The translations under genes were made by a program, and so were the position numbers. Below the pieces are notes generated by a model. It made no database searches. It worked only from the letters and a program-made list of their open reading frames with translations, and had not been told where the DNA came from. Below are positions 42,612-51,911 of a DNA stretch of 64,000 nucleotides, piece by piece (position 1 is the first letter of the stretch; each line of letters opens with the position of its first letter). This DNA is from Caballeronia pedi (GTDB taxonomy: Bacteria > Pseudomonadota > Gammaproteobacteria > Burkholderiales > Burkholderiaceae): NCBI RefSeq assembly GCF_001544915.2, contig NZ_FCOE02000026.1, forward strand, positions 49,844-113,843. Direction: 5' to 3'.

Positions 42612-44090
42612 TCAGACGCCGCCCATGCACAGATATTTGATTTCGAGGTATTCCTCGATGCCGTACTTCGAGCCTTCGCGACCGAGGCCGGACTGCTTGA
42701 CGCCGCCGAACGGCGCGACTTCGTTCGAGATCAGACCGGTGTTGATGCCGACCATGCCGTATTCGAGCGCCTCGGACACGCGCCAGATCCGGCCGATGTC
42801 GCGGCTGTAGAAGTACGCGGCCAGCCCGAACTCGGTGGCGTTCGCCGCGTCGATCGCCTCGCGCTCGTCGTGAAAGCGAAAGAGCGGGGCGACCGGGCCG
42901 AAGGTTTCCTCGGTCGCGAAGCGCATCGAAGCGGTGACGCCATCCACCACGGTCGGCTCGAAGAAGAGCGTGCCCGCAGCATGACGCTTGCCGCCGGTGA
43001 TCACGCGCGCGCCGTGCGCCACCGCGTCGGCGATATGCGCTTCGACCTTCCCGATCGCCGCCTCGTTGATGAGCGGTCCTTGCGTGACGCCGCCCTCGAA
43101 GCCGTTGCCGACCTTGATGCGGCCGACCGCCGCCGCGAACTTGTCGGCGAATGCGTCGTACACGCTGTCCTGCACATAGAAGCGGTTCGTGCAGACGCAG
43201 GTTTGCCCGGCGTTCCGATACTTCGAAGCGAGCGCGCCTTCGACGGCCGCGTCGAGATCGGCGTCGTCGAATACGATGAACGGCGCGTTGCCGCCCAGTT
43301 CGAGCGAGAGCTTCTTGACGGTCGGCGCGCACTGGCTCATCAGCAGCCGGCCCACCGGCGTCGAGCCTGTGAACGAGAGCTTGCGCACGATCGGGTTGGC
43401 CGTCATCTCCGCGCCGATCTCGCGCGGATCGCCGACGACCACGCTGAACACGCCCGCCGGAACGCCCGCGCGATGCGCGAGTTCGGCCAGCGCGAGCGCC
43501 GAGAGCGGCGTGGCTTCGGCGGGCTTCACGATCATGGCGCAGCCTGCGGCGAGCGCGGGCGCAACCTTGCGGGTGATCATCGCGGCCGGGAAATTCCACG
43601 GCGTGATCGCGGCGCACACGCCGATCGGCTCCTTCGTCACGAGCATGCGCTTGTCGCTGGAAGGCGAGGCGAGCACGCCGCCATCGACCCGTTTGGCCTG
43701 TTCGGCGAACCATTCGATGAACGATGCCGCATAGCCGATTTCGCCCTTCGCTTCCGCGAGCGGCTTGCCTTGTTCGGCCGACATGATGATCGCGAGGTCG
43801 TCGGCGCTGGCGACCATCAGCGCGTGCCAGCGCTTCAGGACCGCCGCGCGCTGCGCGCCGGTGAGCGCGCGCCAGCCGCGTTGCGCGCGTTCGCCCGCCT
43901 CGATCGCGCGGCGCGTCTCGACGCCGGTCATCAACGGGACGTCGGCGATCGTCGCGCCGGTGGCGGGATCGTCGACGGCGAAGGTGCGGGCGTCGTCGGC
44001 GCCGCACCACGCGCCATCGACATAGGCGAGCGTGCGCAACAGGCTCGGATCGGCGAGCCGGGAAAGCGGATTGGATTCAGTCATGGTCAT
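42612..44090 (-). CDS. NAD(P)-dependent semialdehyde dehydrogenase (GabD-like)
   Basis: A 492-residue ALDH. The signatures are AITPWNFPAAMITRK, FTGSTPVGR, LELGGNAPFIV with the base Glu, and NAGQTCVCTNRFYV with the catalytic Cys. The last and the overall pattern match succinate-semialdehyde dehydrogenases. It lies between UbiX and UbiD genes, and would oxidise a semialdehyde left after ring opening. Other short semialdehydes (glutarate, malonate) fit equally well. The start at 44090 versus 44084 is not decided by a ribosome site. Confidence 0.9.
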   Translation of the reverse strand: MTMTESNPLSRLADPSLLRTLAYVDGAWCGADDARTFAVDDPATGATIADVPLMTGVETRRAIEAGERAQRGWRALTGAQRAAVLKRWHALMVASADDLAIIMSAEQGKPLAEAKGEIGYAASFIEWFAEQAKRVDGGVLASPSSDKRMLVTKEPIGVCAAITPWNFPAAMITRKVAPALAAGCAMIVKPAEATPLSALALAELAHRAGVPAGVFSVVVGDPREIGAEMTANPIVRKLSFTGSTPVGRLLMSQCAPTVKKLSLELGGNAPFIVFDDADLDAAVEGALASKYRNAGQTCVCTNRFYVQDSVYDAFADKFAAAVGRIKVGNGFEGGVTQGPLINEAAIGKVEAHIADAVAHGARVITGGKRHAAGTLFFEPTVVDGVTASMRFATEETFGPVAPLFRFHDEREAIDAANATEFGLAAYFYSRDIGRIWRVSEALEYGMVGINTGLISNEVAPFGGVKQSGLGREGSKYGIEEYLEIKYLCMGGV

Positions 44091-44160
44091 CGCAAAAGGG
44101 CGGCCGCCGACGCACGCGGCGGGCCTGTGATGGGGATGAAGGCGCGTCAGCGGCGCATCG

Positions 44161-44763
44161 CTATTCTTCCTGCTGCTCTTTCCAGCGCTTGACCACGCCG
44201 GTTTCGATATCGAACAGATCGAGCATGCGGCCGATCGTGTGATTCACGATGTCGTCGATCGTCTTCGGCTTCGAATAGAACGCCGGCACGATCGGCGCGA
44301 TCACCGCGCCCATGTCGGAGAGCTGCACGAGCGTGCGCAGATGACCGCCATGCAGCGGCGTCTCGCGCACGCCGAGCACGAGCCGCCTGCGCTCCTTCAG
44401 GACGACGTCGGCCGCGCGGCTCACCAGCGAACTCGTTATGCCGGTGGCGATCTCGCTCATCGAGCGCACCGAGCACGGCACGATCAGCATGCCTTTCGTC
44501 TTGAACGAGCCCGACGAAATGGCGGCGCCGATGTCGCCGGGCGAATACCATCGCGACGCGCGCGCGCGCAGATCGGCGGCGCGGAAGTCGGTTTCATAGG
44601 TCATCGTCAGCTCGGCGGCCTTGCTGATCACGAGATGTGTCTCGACGCCCGCCTCGGCGAGCAGTTCGAGCGCGCGAATCCCGTAGATCACGCCAGACGC
44701 GCCCGTGATGCCGACGATGATCCGGTCGGGAGTGCCGTTATTGGTCGCCACGGTCGCCCTCAT
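44161..44763 (-). CDS. UbiX-type flavin prenyltransferase
   Basis: A 200-residue flavoprotein. The Rossmann-like start IIVGITGASGVIYGIRAL, the SFKTKGMLIVPCS loop and RETPLHGGHLR are hallmark UbiX segments binding FMN and dimethylallyl phosphate. It makes the prenylated FMN cofactor for the two neighbouring UbiD enzymes. The gene overlaps the end of the second ubiD by 26 bases. Presence of a dedicated copy in the operon shows the decarboxylases are meant to be active together. Confidence 0.93.
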   Translation of the reverse strand: MRATVATNNGTPDRIIVGITGASGVIYGIRALELLAEAGVETHLVISKAAELTMTYETDFRAADLRARASRWYSPGDIGAAISSGSFKTKGMLIVPCSVRSMSEIATGITSSLVSRAADVVLKERRRLVLGVRETPLHGGHLRTLVQLSDMGAVIAPIVPAFYSKPKTIDDIVNHTIGRMLDLFDIETGVVKRWKEQQEE

Positions 44764-46405
44764 GGCCGCGTGCCGGCGAGTTCGGTTCGACGCCGCTCTG
44801 GCGGCGCGCCTGGTAGGACGCGTCGCGCTGCATCCATTCACCGCGCGTCGCCTGCTCGGCGTTGCGCTCCCATTCCTCCGTCCAGTCGCCGAGCGAATAG
44901 CCGTACCACGGCGACTCGGGCTTGAGCGTGGGCAGGCCCAAGCGCTCCCACAGCAGCTTCGCGTTCTCCATGTATTCCTTCTTCGGCAGCGCGAGCGGCG
45001 GCATCGGCGCTTTCATGGTCGCGTCGATCAGCATCGCGGAATCGAGGCCGGTCGCGTGGTCCGAGCGCGGACCGTGGCCCGGCTCGCGGTACGGAATCAT
45101 CTTTACGTCTTCGACCGGATTGCAGCGGTAGCCCATCGCCCAGAACACCGCGTCCGCGTTGTCAGGATCGATGTCGTCGTCGATGGCGATCACGAACTTG
45201 CCGATCGCCGCCTGCAGCGACATCGTGCCGTACAGCGCGCGCCAGACTTCGGTGCGCTTCGCGCCGCGCTCGAATTGCAGGAACACGAAGCGGCGCAGGT
45301 TCGTAAGCGGCTCGTGCAGCGATACTTTCTTGATGCCGCGAATGCCGAGATGGTCGCGCAGATGACGCAGGAACATCGGTTCGTAGGCGAGCCGCTTGAT
45401 GACGCTCGATTCGGACGGCGTGACTTGCGAGATGATCGACGTCAGCACCGCGTCCTTGCGCCGCGTGATCGCCGTGACTTCGATGACGAGGTTGAAGTCC
45501 TCAAGCGCGACATAGCCGTGACTTTCGCCGAACGGACCTTCGGGTTCGAGATACTGCGGATCGACGTAGCCTTCGACGACGACTTCCGCTTCGGCGGGCA
45601 CCAGCAGATCGACGGTGCGGCCTTTCACGACCCGCACCGGCGCACCCGCGAGGCCACCGGCGACGCTCAGTTCATCGACGTTCGGACGCAGCTTCTGCGG
45701 CCCCTGGAACGCGACGACGGGCGGCGCGCCGAGCACGATGGCGACCGGCATCTTCTCGCCCTTCGCGGCGTATTTGCGCCAGTGGTCGAGACCGCCCGCG
45801 CGCAGATTCACGAGCATCATCATGCCGAGCCGCGTCGCCGACTTCAGATGGCCGCGATACGTGCCCATGTTCTGCACGCCGGTTTCCGGATCGCGCGAGA
45901 TCACGCCGGTCATCGTCATGTACGGCGCGGCGTCGAAGCCGGGCGTCGAGATCGGCAGCGGCAGCGATTCGAGGCCGTTGCCCGGACCTTCGAGGTCCTT
46001 TCCTTCGATCACGATGTCGTGCACAGGACCGTTTTCGACCGCGACCGGCGGAATCGGATTGTCGATCGCGTGATTCCAGGCGTCGCCGATATCGTCGAGC
46101 GAGGGCACGTTCATGCCGATCCGGTAGATCTCCGGATTCGCCGCGATGCCGCCGACGATGACCGGGATGTCGTACTTGCGCCCCTTGCTGTCGACGATGT
46201 TCGTGAAGAGGAACGCACGGCGTTCGGCTTCGGGAATGCCGCCGCGAAACTGCCATCGAACGAGCGGATGCATTTCGGTGTCTTTATTGACCGGCTCGTC
46301 GATTCGATACAGCAGGCCGGCCGCATCGAGCCGCGCGATGTGTTCGTGCAGATCCGCGTAACCCGTGTTCGCGGCGGACGTGGAAGTGGTGTCTTGATCA
46401 GCCAT
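44738..46405 (-). CDS. UbiD-family prFMN-dependent decarboxylase, copy 2
   Basis: A 555-residue UbiD protein with the full catalytic set Arg184 (NMGTYR), Glu289 and Glu294 (EPEGPFGE). Shared with copy 1 are VTPSESSVIKRLAYEP and the C-terminal SPWYGYSLGDW. Differences cluster in the middle (NLRAGGLDHWRKYAAKGEKM versus the Ser/Gly-rich block of copy 1), where substrate contacts sit. It overlaps the ubiX start by 26 bases. The start at 46405 is preferred; an ATG 15 bases earlier is possible. Confidence 0.92.
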   Translation of the reverse strand: MADQDTTSTSAANTGYADLHEHIARLDAAGLLYRIDEPVNKDTEMHPLVRWQFRGGIPEAERRAFLFTNIVDSKGRKYDIPVIVGGIAANPEIYRIGMNVPSLDDIGDAWNHAIDNPIPPVAVENGPVHDIVIEGKDLEGPGNGLESLPLPISTPGFDAAPYMTMTGVISRDPETGVQNMGTYRGHLKSATRLGMMMLVNLRAGGLDHWRKYAAKGEKMPVAIVLGAPPVVAFQGPQKLRPNVDELSVAGGLAGAPVRVVKGRTVDLLVPAEAEVVVEGYVDPQYLEPEGPFGESHGYVALEDFNLVIEVTAITRRKDAVLTSIISQVTPSESSVIKRLAYEPMFLRHLRDHLGIRGIKKVSLHEPLTNLRRFVFLQFERGAKRTEVWRALYGTMSLQAAIGKFVIAIDDDIDPDNADAVFWAMGYRCNPVEDVKMIPYREPGHGPRSDHATGLDSAMLIDATMKAPMPPLALPKKEYMENAKLLWERLGLPTLKPESPWYGYSLGDWTEEWERNAEQATRGEWMQRDASYQARRQSGVEPNSPARGHEGDRGDQ

Positions 46406-46500
46406 GACTGGATGTCCCATGAAACGCCGCATTGCGCGGCGCCCTTGTTGCTTGAAGTGCTGCCCGGCGCGGGCAGGGTAGTGCGCGTGGCGTCGACGGT

Positions 46501-47229
46501 TCAGCGGCGCATCGACGTCATTGCGTTGGCGAGCGACGCGCCCGCGACTTCGCTTGCGAGCGAGAAGTCGGGAATCGTGATCTCGCGGAAATACGTCTTC
46601 AGTGTGGCGATGGCGATGCGCTCGCGCGTGCAGATCGAGGCGACCATGGCGTCGGCGCGCGCGGCGAGGCTCGCGCCCGGCACGACTTCGGCGACGATGC
46701 CCCATTCGCGCGCGTTCGCGGCATCGATCGTCTCGGTCAGATAGACCAGATGCGCGGATGCCTTCGGCGGCACCTTGTGACGCAGCACGGAAAGCACGAG
46801 CGTCGGCGGCAGGTTCTTTTGCAGCTCGGGCAGGCTGAAGCGCGCATTGTCGGCAGCGACGGCCATGTCGCACGCGGTGACGAGCGCGCAGCCGAAACCT
46901 TCCGCATCGCCTTGCACTTCGGCGATGAGCGGCACTTCGCTTTCGTGCATCGCGCGATAGACGTCGAGAATCGGATCGGCGACGTTGCGGCGGAACTGCG
47001 CGGACGTCGGCGGCGTGGCGGGCGGCGCGCTGGCCGCGCGGCCACGGCAGAACGCGGGACCGGACGCGCGGATGCGGATGATCTTCACCTCGGGGTCGCG
47101 GCCGGCCTTGCGGATCTCGGCGGCGAGCGCGCGCATCGCTTCGAGTGTCAGCGTGTTGCCGAGGTCCGGCTGGGCGAGGGTGATCCGGTATTCCGAATCG
47201 TGGAGCGCGGCGTTGAATTCAGTCGTCAT
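46501..47229 (-). CDS. Enoyl-CoA hydratase/isomerase (crotonase) family protein
   Basis: A 242-residue crotonase-fold protein. It has the expected core GCALVTACDMAVAADNARFSLPEL. The oxyanion-hole loop is short and Ala/Pro-rich (PAFCRGRAASAPPATPP), and the two classical catalytic Glu are not obvious. It may be an isomerase, a hydrolase or a CoA-ester carrier-type homologue rather than a canonical hydratase. It is placed 63 bases after the molybdenum subunit gene. A CoA-thioester step in the pathway is therefore possible but not proven. Confidence 0.85.
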   Translation of the reverse strand: MTTEFNAALHDSEYRITLAQPDLGNTLTLEAMRALAAEIRKAGRDPEVKIIRIRASGPAFCRGRAASAPPATPPTSAQFRRNVADPILDVYRAMHESEVPLIAEVQGDAEGFGCALVTACDMAVAADNARFSLPELQKNLPPTLVLSVLRHKVPPKASAHLVYLTETIDAANAREWGIVAEVVPGASLAARADAMVASICTRERIAIATLKTYFREITIPDFSLASEVAGASLANAMTSMRR

Positions 47230-47292
47230 GGCGGGCAGTTAAAGTCAATGAAAACGGGAAATCGACACTTCTGATGAGTCGGCGCGCACCAG

Positions 47293-49659
47293 TCAGCGAG
47301 CGTAGGCGCCGGCCTCCTTGAGCTTCTGAAAGACGCGTTGCGGAACGAGCGGCGCTTCGGTGAATTCGACGCCGTACTCCGAGAGCGCGTCCTCGATTGC
47401 CGCGACGATCGCCGCCGCGGCCGGAATCGTCCCGCCTTCGCCCGCGCCCTTGACACCGAGCGGGTTCAGCGGCGAAGGCGTTTCGAGATGCACGATGTCG
47501 ACGTTCGGTACGTCGGTCGCCATCGGCAGCAGGTATTCGCCGAAGTTCGTCGTGGTGGGCTGCGCGTTCTCGTCGTACTGCATCCATTCGAGCGTCGCGT
47601 TGCCGATGCCGTGCGCGACCGAGCCGATCACTTGCCCATCGACGATCATCGGATTGATGAGCTTGCCGGAGTCGTGCGCCATCACGTAGTTGAGGATCGT
47701 GATATGGCCGGTCTCGCGATCGACTTCCAGTTCCACGACAGCGGTGCCGTTGCAATACGTCGACTGCGCCGGCGAGAAGTATTTGGTTTCTTCGAGGCCG
47801 GCGGTGAGACCCTTGGGCATCGTGAAGCCCGGCATGCCTTGCGAGATCTTCGCGAGCTGGCCGTAGCTCATGCGCTGTTCGATGCCCGCGCGGCGCGCCA
47901 CGTGACCCTCGACGAGCACGAGTTCTTCGGGTTCGCACTTCCACAGATGCGCGGCGAGCGTGAGCATCTTCTCGCCGACGGCCTGCGCGGCGATGTAGAC
48001 CGAGTTGCCGGCGTTCACCGTCACGCGGCTCGCGAAGGTGCCCACGCCCATCGAGATGCCGCCCGTATCGCCGGTCACGACGTCGATCGTTTCGAGCGGC
48101 ACGTTCAGTTGTTCGGCGCAGATCTGCGCGAAGGTCGTCTTGTGGCCCTGACCTTGCGGCGACGCGCCCGTAATCACGACGATGCGGCCATTCGCCTGCA
48201 CGCGCACCGTCGCGCCCTCGAACGGTCCCATGCCGGTGCCTTCGACGAAGCTCGCCATGCCGATGCCGACGAAACGGCCCTGACTGCGCGCCTCTGCCTT
48301 GCGCGCGGCGAAGCCCGCGTAGTTCGCGCGTTCGAGCGCCGCGTTCTGGCAGGCCGGATAGTCGCCGCTGTCGTAGCGCAGCGGGCTGCCGTCGCGATAG
48401 ATGAAGCCCGCGTCATACGGCATCTGCTCCGGCTGGATCAGATTGCGCCAGCGCAGCTCCGCGCGGTCCATGCCGAGTGCGCGCGCGGCTTTGTCGAGAA
48501 TCCGCTCCATCGCGAACACCGCCTGCGGGCGGCCCGCGCCGCGCACCGGCGAGGTCGCGCACTTGTTGGTGTAGACGACGTCGAGCTTCGCGCCCATCGC
48601 AGGAATCACGTAAGGGCCGGGCGTCGTCGTGATCGAGATGTACGGCGTGATGATGCCCCACGGCAGGAACGCGCCGTTGTCGTGCACCATCTCCAGCTTC
48701 ACGCCGCGAATCTTGCCGTCGCTTTCGAGCGCCATGCGCACGGTCCACCACTGGTCGCGCTCCTGCGTGACCGCGAGGAAGTGCTCGCGCCGGTCTTCGA
48801 TCCATTTCACCGGACGCTTGAGCGCGACCGCCGCGATCGCGACGAGCGCCTCTTCCGGATAGAACGGCAGCTTCGGGCCGAAGCCGCCGCCGACATCGTT
48901 CATCAGCACGCGCAGCTTCTCGGCATCCCATTCGAGCAACTCGACGAGGTTCTTCTTCTCGTGATGCGGCGCCTGACCCGACGACCAGACAGTCAGCTCG
49001 CCGTTGGTCGCGTGATATTCGGCGAGATAGCCGCGCGTTTCCATCGGATGCGCGGAACCGCGGTTCTGCCAGTACGTTTCCTCGACGACATGCGGTGCGT
49101 TTTCGAAGGCGGCGTCGATGTCGCCGAAACCCATTTCGATATGCGCGACGACGTTGTCTTTCGCGTCGGTGTGGCAAAGCGGCGATTCGGCGCGCAGGCC
49201 GTCGCGGCAGTCGGCGACGGCGGGCAGCGTGTCGTACTCGACCTCGATCAGACCGCACGCGTCTTCGGCGATATAGCGGTTATCCGCGACCACGAACGCC
49301 ACCGCTTCGCCCGCGAACGTGACTTCGGTCGAAGCGAGCAGTTCCTGCGTGCGCTCGAAGCGGATCGCCGGATTCGGCAGCATCGACGGTGCGCGGCCGC
49401 GTGCGCGGCCGCTCAGGTCCGCGTGCGTGTAGACGGCATGCACGCCCTTGAGTTCGCGCGCCGCCGAGCAGTCGATCGACACGATTTTTGCGTGCGCATG
49501 CGGGCTGCGCAGCACGGCGGCCTGCAGCATGTTCGGCAGGTGCACGTCGTCGACGTAGGTGCCCTGGCCTTGCAGCAGCTTCTTGTCCTCGGTGCGCGTG
49601 ATGCGCTTGCCGATGTAACGCTGGTCGGTGGGCGCGCCCTTCAGATCGGAAATTTCCAT
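47293..49659 (-). CDS. Molybdenum hydroxylase large subunit (xanthine dehydrogenase/CoxL family)
   Basis: A 788-residue molybdopterin-cytosine-dinucleotide subunit. The fold blocks are RYIGKRITRTEDKKLLQGQG at the N-terminus, NDVGGGFGPKLPFYPEE, GASPQGQGHKTTFAQI and the C-terminal GVKGAGEGGTIPAAAAI with the active-site Glu. The loop that carries AYxCSFR in true CO dehydrogenases reads PVRGAGRPQ, so this is not a form I CO dehydrogenase. It should hydroxylate an aldehyde or a (hetero)aromatic ring using water. It ends the coxM-coxS-coxL order, 6 bases after the iron-sulfur subunit. Confidence 0.94.
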   Translation of the reverse strand: MEISDLKGAPTDQRYIGKRITRTEDKKLLQGQGTYVDDVHLPNMLQAAVLRSPHAHAKIVSIDCSAARELKGVHAVYTHADLSGRARGRAPSMLPNPAIRFERTQELLASTEVTFAGEAVAFVVADNRYIAEDACGLIEVEYDTLPAVADCRDGLRAESPLCHTDAKDNVVAHIEMGFGDIDAAFENAPHVVEETYWQNRGSAHPMETRGYLAEYHATNGELTVWSSGQAPHHEKKNLVELLEWDAEKLRVLMNDVGGGFGPKLPFYPEEALVAIAAVALKRPVKWIEDRREHFLAVTQERDQWWTVRMALESDGKIRGVKLEMVHDNGAFLPWGIITPYISITTTPGPYVIPAMGAKLDVVYTNKCATSPVRGAGRPQAVFAMERILDKAARALGMDRAELRWRNLIQPEQMPYDAGFIYRDGSPLRYDSGDYPACQNAALERANYAGFAARKAEARSQGRFVGIGMASFVEGTGMGPFEGATVRVQANGRIVVITGASPQGQGHKTTFAQICAEQLNVPLETIDVVTGDTGGISMGVGTFASRVTVNAGNSVYIAAQAVGEKMLTLAAHLWKCEPEELVLVEGHVARRAGIEQRMSYGQLAKISQGMPGFTMPKGLTAGLEETKYFSPAQSTYCNGTAVVELEVDRETGHITILNYVMAHDSGKLINPMIVDGQVIGSVAHGIGNATLEWMQYDENAQPTTTNFGEYLLPMATDVPNVDIVHLETPSPLNPLGVKGAGEGGTIPAAAAIVAAIEDALSEYGVEFTEAPLVPQRVFQKLKEAGAYAR

Positions 49660-49665
49660 CGTGTG

Positions 49666-50178
49666 TTACTCCGTCGCGTAGGCCGCCGGCGCGGCGGCAC
49701 GCTGATCGCGGATGCGCTGCGCGGCGAGCAGGGCCGCAGCCACGATCGGCTGATAGCCCGTACAGCGGCACAGGTTGCCCGTGATCGCTTCGCGGATCTC
49801 GGCTTCGGTCGGCGAATCGGTTTCGTTGAGCAGTTCGGTCAGCGTCATCAGCATGCCGGGCGTGCAGAAACCGCATTGCAGCGCGTGCGTTTCGGTGAAG
49901 GCTTTTTGCAGTTCGTTGAGCGTGCCATCCGCGTGAGCGAGCCCTTCGACGGTGGTAAGCGTCCGGCCGTTCACCTGAGCTGCGAGCGTCAGGCAGGCGC
50001 GCGCGGTGCGGCCTTCGATCAGCACGGTGCAGGCGCCGCATACGCCGTGCTCGCAGCCGTAGTGCGTGCCGGTGAGTTCGAGGTCGTGACGCAGGAAGTC
50101 ACCGAGCATGCGGCGCGGTTCGACGTCGCGCTCATAGGCGGTGCCGTTGACGACGACTCTGACGGTACGAGTCTCCAT
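49666..50178 (-). CDS. Molybdenum hydroxylase small [2Fe-2S] subunit
   Basis: A 170-residue two-cluster iron-sulfur protein. Plant-type cluster ligands are in YGCEHGVCGACTV plus a distal Cys (ARACLTL), and the helical-domain cluster ligands are in CGFCTPGM and NLCRCTGYQP. It shuttles electrons from molybdenum to FAD. ATG 50178 has AAGGAG upstream. Length and all eight cysteines are normal. Confidence 0.96.
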   Translation of the reverse strand: METRTVRVVVNGTAYERDVEPRRMLGDFLRHDLELTGTHYGCEHGVCGACTVLIEGRTARACLTLAAQVNGRTLTTVEGLAHADGTLNELQKAFTETHALQCGFCTPGMLMTLTELLNETDSPTEAEIREAITGNLCRCTGYQPIVAAALLAAQRIRDQRAAAPAAYATE

Positions 50179-50192
50179 GTCTATCTCCTTGC

Positions 50193-51080
50193 TCACTGTA
50201 CGTTTTGTCTTGCGACGCGCGAGAACGCCCGTGTCAGCGCTCTTTCGGTCAGGACGCCGGCAAGATGCTGGCGGTAGTCGGTGCTCACGTGCGCGTCGGT
50301 CATCACGTCGAGCGCGCGCGCGGCGTCGCTCGCGATGCGCAGCGCGTCTTCGTCCATCGGACGGCCGCGCAGCGCGGTTTCGACGTCGTGCATGCGCACC
50401 GGGCCGGGCGCGACGCCGCAGATCGTCAGCGATACGCGGTCGATGTATCCCTTTGCATCGGCGGTGCAGAGCGCGGCGACGCCGACGATGGCGTAATCGC
50501 CATGACGCCGCGCGAACTCCTCGAATGCGTAGCCGTGGCCTTCGGGCCAGATCTCGAGCGAGATGCCGGCGAGCAGTTCGCCTTCTTCGAGCGCGGGCGT
50601 CATGTACATCAGCGCCCAGTCGGACATCGGCAGTTCGCGGTGCGTGACCGCGCCGTCTTCGTAGCGCGCGATGCTCAGCACGCCGTCGAGCGCGGCGGTG
50701 AAGCACGGCTGCTCCGACGATGGATCGAGCTGGCACAGGCTGCCGCCGAGCGTGCCGCGATTGCGGATCTGCTTGTGGCTGACGAGTTGATACGCCTCGC
50801 GGATCAGCGGCGCGCGCTTCGTGACGAGCGGCGACAGTTCGATGTCGCGCTGCCGCGCCATCGCGCCGATGTGCAGACGGCCATCGCGTTCCTCGATGCG
50901 GGTCAGCGCCTCGACGCCGTTCAGGTCGACCAGATGACTCGTCATCAGATACCGGAAGTTCATCATCGGCATCAATGACTGGCCGCCGGCGAGCACGCGC
51001 GCGTCCTCGAGCGTGCCGAGCAGATGCGCGGCCTCGTCGACGGTGGTCGGTGCGTGATACTGGAATTCACTGGGTTTCAT
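50193..51080 (-). CDS. Molybdenum hydroxylase FAD subunit (CoxM type)
   Basis: A 295-residue subunit of the CO-dehydrogenase flavoprotein family. The FAD motifs are VLAGGQSLMPMMNFR near residue 29-43 and RNRGTLGGSLCQLDP near 106-120. The C-terminal domain matches CO_deh_flav_C. It receives electrons from the small subunit and passes them to quinone or oxygen. It is 30 bases downstream of the coxG-like gene and 14 bases before the small subunit. Confidence 0.95.
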   Translation of the reverse strand: MKPSEFQYHAPTTVDEAAHLLGTLEDARVLAGGQSLMPMMNFRYLMTSHLVDLNGVEALTRIEERDGRLHIGAMARQRDIELSPLVTKRAPLIREAYQLVSHKQIRNRGTLGGSLCQLDPSSEQPCFTAALDGVLSIARYEDGAVTHRELPMSDWALMYMTPALEEGELLAGISLEIWPEGHGYAFEEFARRHGDYAIVGVAALCTADAKGYIDRVSLTICGVAPGPVRMHDVETALRGRPMDEDALRIASDAARALDVMTDAHVSTDYRQHLAGVLTERALTRAFSRVARQNVQ

Positions 51081-51110
51081 GGGTGCTCCACGGGTGTGTC
51101 GGCCGCTTCG

Positions 51111-51824
51111 TCAATGCTGTTGCCCGGGTCTGAAAAGCCGTGCGAAGAAGTTTCGGATCGACTGCCACATCGCCTTGCGCATCAGCGCGCCCGCGTCGAG
51201 CGGCGCGACCGGCGCAGGGGCGGGCGCTGCGCGGCGCGATTCGGCAGGCGCCGGCGCGGCGGTTGCGTGCGCGGCTTGCGCGGTTTGCGGCGCGGCGGAC
51301 GTCGCGGTGTCGCCGGGGACACTGGCGCTGACGAGCGTGTGCGTCGTTTCCGCATCATGCGCCGCGTCCGCCTCGATGAGCGCGGTCAGATTCTTCGCGA
51401 ACTGGTTCAGCAACTGCTGCGACAGCGCTTCGATCATCCCCGCGCCCCGGCCGTACTGCGCGACCGTGCCCGACAAATTCACTTCCGAAACGACATCGAC
51501 TTTGGTCTTGCCGCCAGCGTCGGCGACGGCGGCGTTGATTTGCGCATCGGCGCCGCCGCGGCCTTTGGTATCGGTGCCGCTCGCCGAGACGACAACCGTG
51601 CGGTCGGCGTCGTTCTGATCGGCGATCTTGAATTTGCCTGCGAATTTCAGCGTGAGCGGGCCGAGCTTGACGGTGAAGCCGCCCTTGTAGCTGCCGTCGG
51701 GCTGCTGCTCTTTCAGTTCCGCGCCCGGAAAACACGGCGCGGAGCGCTCGATATCGGTCATGGTCTTCCAGACGTCGGCGGGCTGCGCATCGACGGTGAA
51801 CGACGAACGGATGGTGATTGCCAT
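51111..51824 (-). CDS. CoxG-like SRPBCC protein
   Basis: A 237-residue protein. Residues 1-150 are the CoxG domain (SSFTVDAQPADVWKTMTDIER, CFPGAELKE, VSEVNLSGTVAQYGRGA) and about 155-215 form an Ala/Pro-rich linker, with a short hydrophobic/basic tail IRNFFARLF. In CO oxidisers CoxG tethers the molybdoenzyme to the membrane. The tail here would serve that purpose and supply electrons to the respiratory chain. Its place just before the three enzyme subunits supports that role. Confidence 0.92.
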   Translation of the reverse strand: MAITIRSSFTVDAQPADVWKTMTDIERSAPCFPGAELKEQQPDGSYKGGFTVKLGPLTLKFAGKFKIADQNDADRTVVVSASGTDTKGRGGADAQINAAVADAGGKTKVDVVSEVNLSGTVAQYGRGAGMIEALSQQLLNQFAKNLTALIEADAAHDAETTHTLVSASVPGDTATSAAPQTAQAAHATAAPAPAESRRAAPAPAPVAPLDAGALMRKAMWQSIRNFFARLFRPGQQH

Positions 51825-51911
51825 ACTGCCTCCTCGGAGCGATCGACGTATGCAGGCGTCGGCTCCACTTATTTGGTTGATTCTGAGCCGCGCCGTGCGC
51901 GAACTCGGGTC

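Noticed and set aside
47338..50277. Nearly 1000-codon plus-strand frame opposite the molybdenum hydroxylase genes
   Set aside because: Same antisense artefact; the minus strand encodes complete cofactor motifs.
49666..51824. Form I CO dehydrogenase (coxMSL with coxG)
   Set aside because: The large subunit has RGAGR in the active-site loop instead of the AYxCSFR motif.
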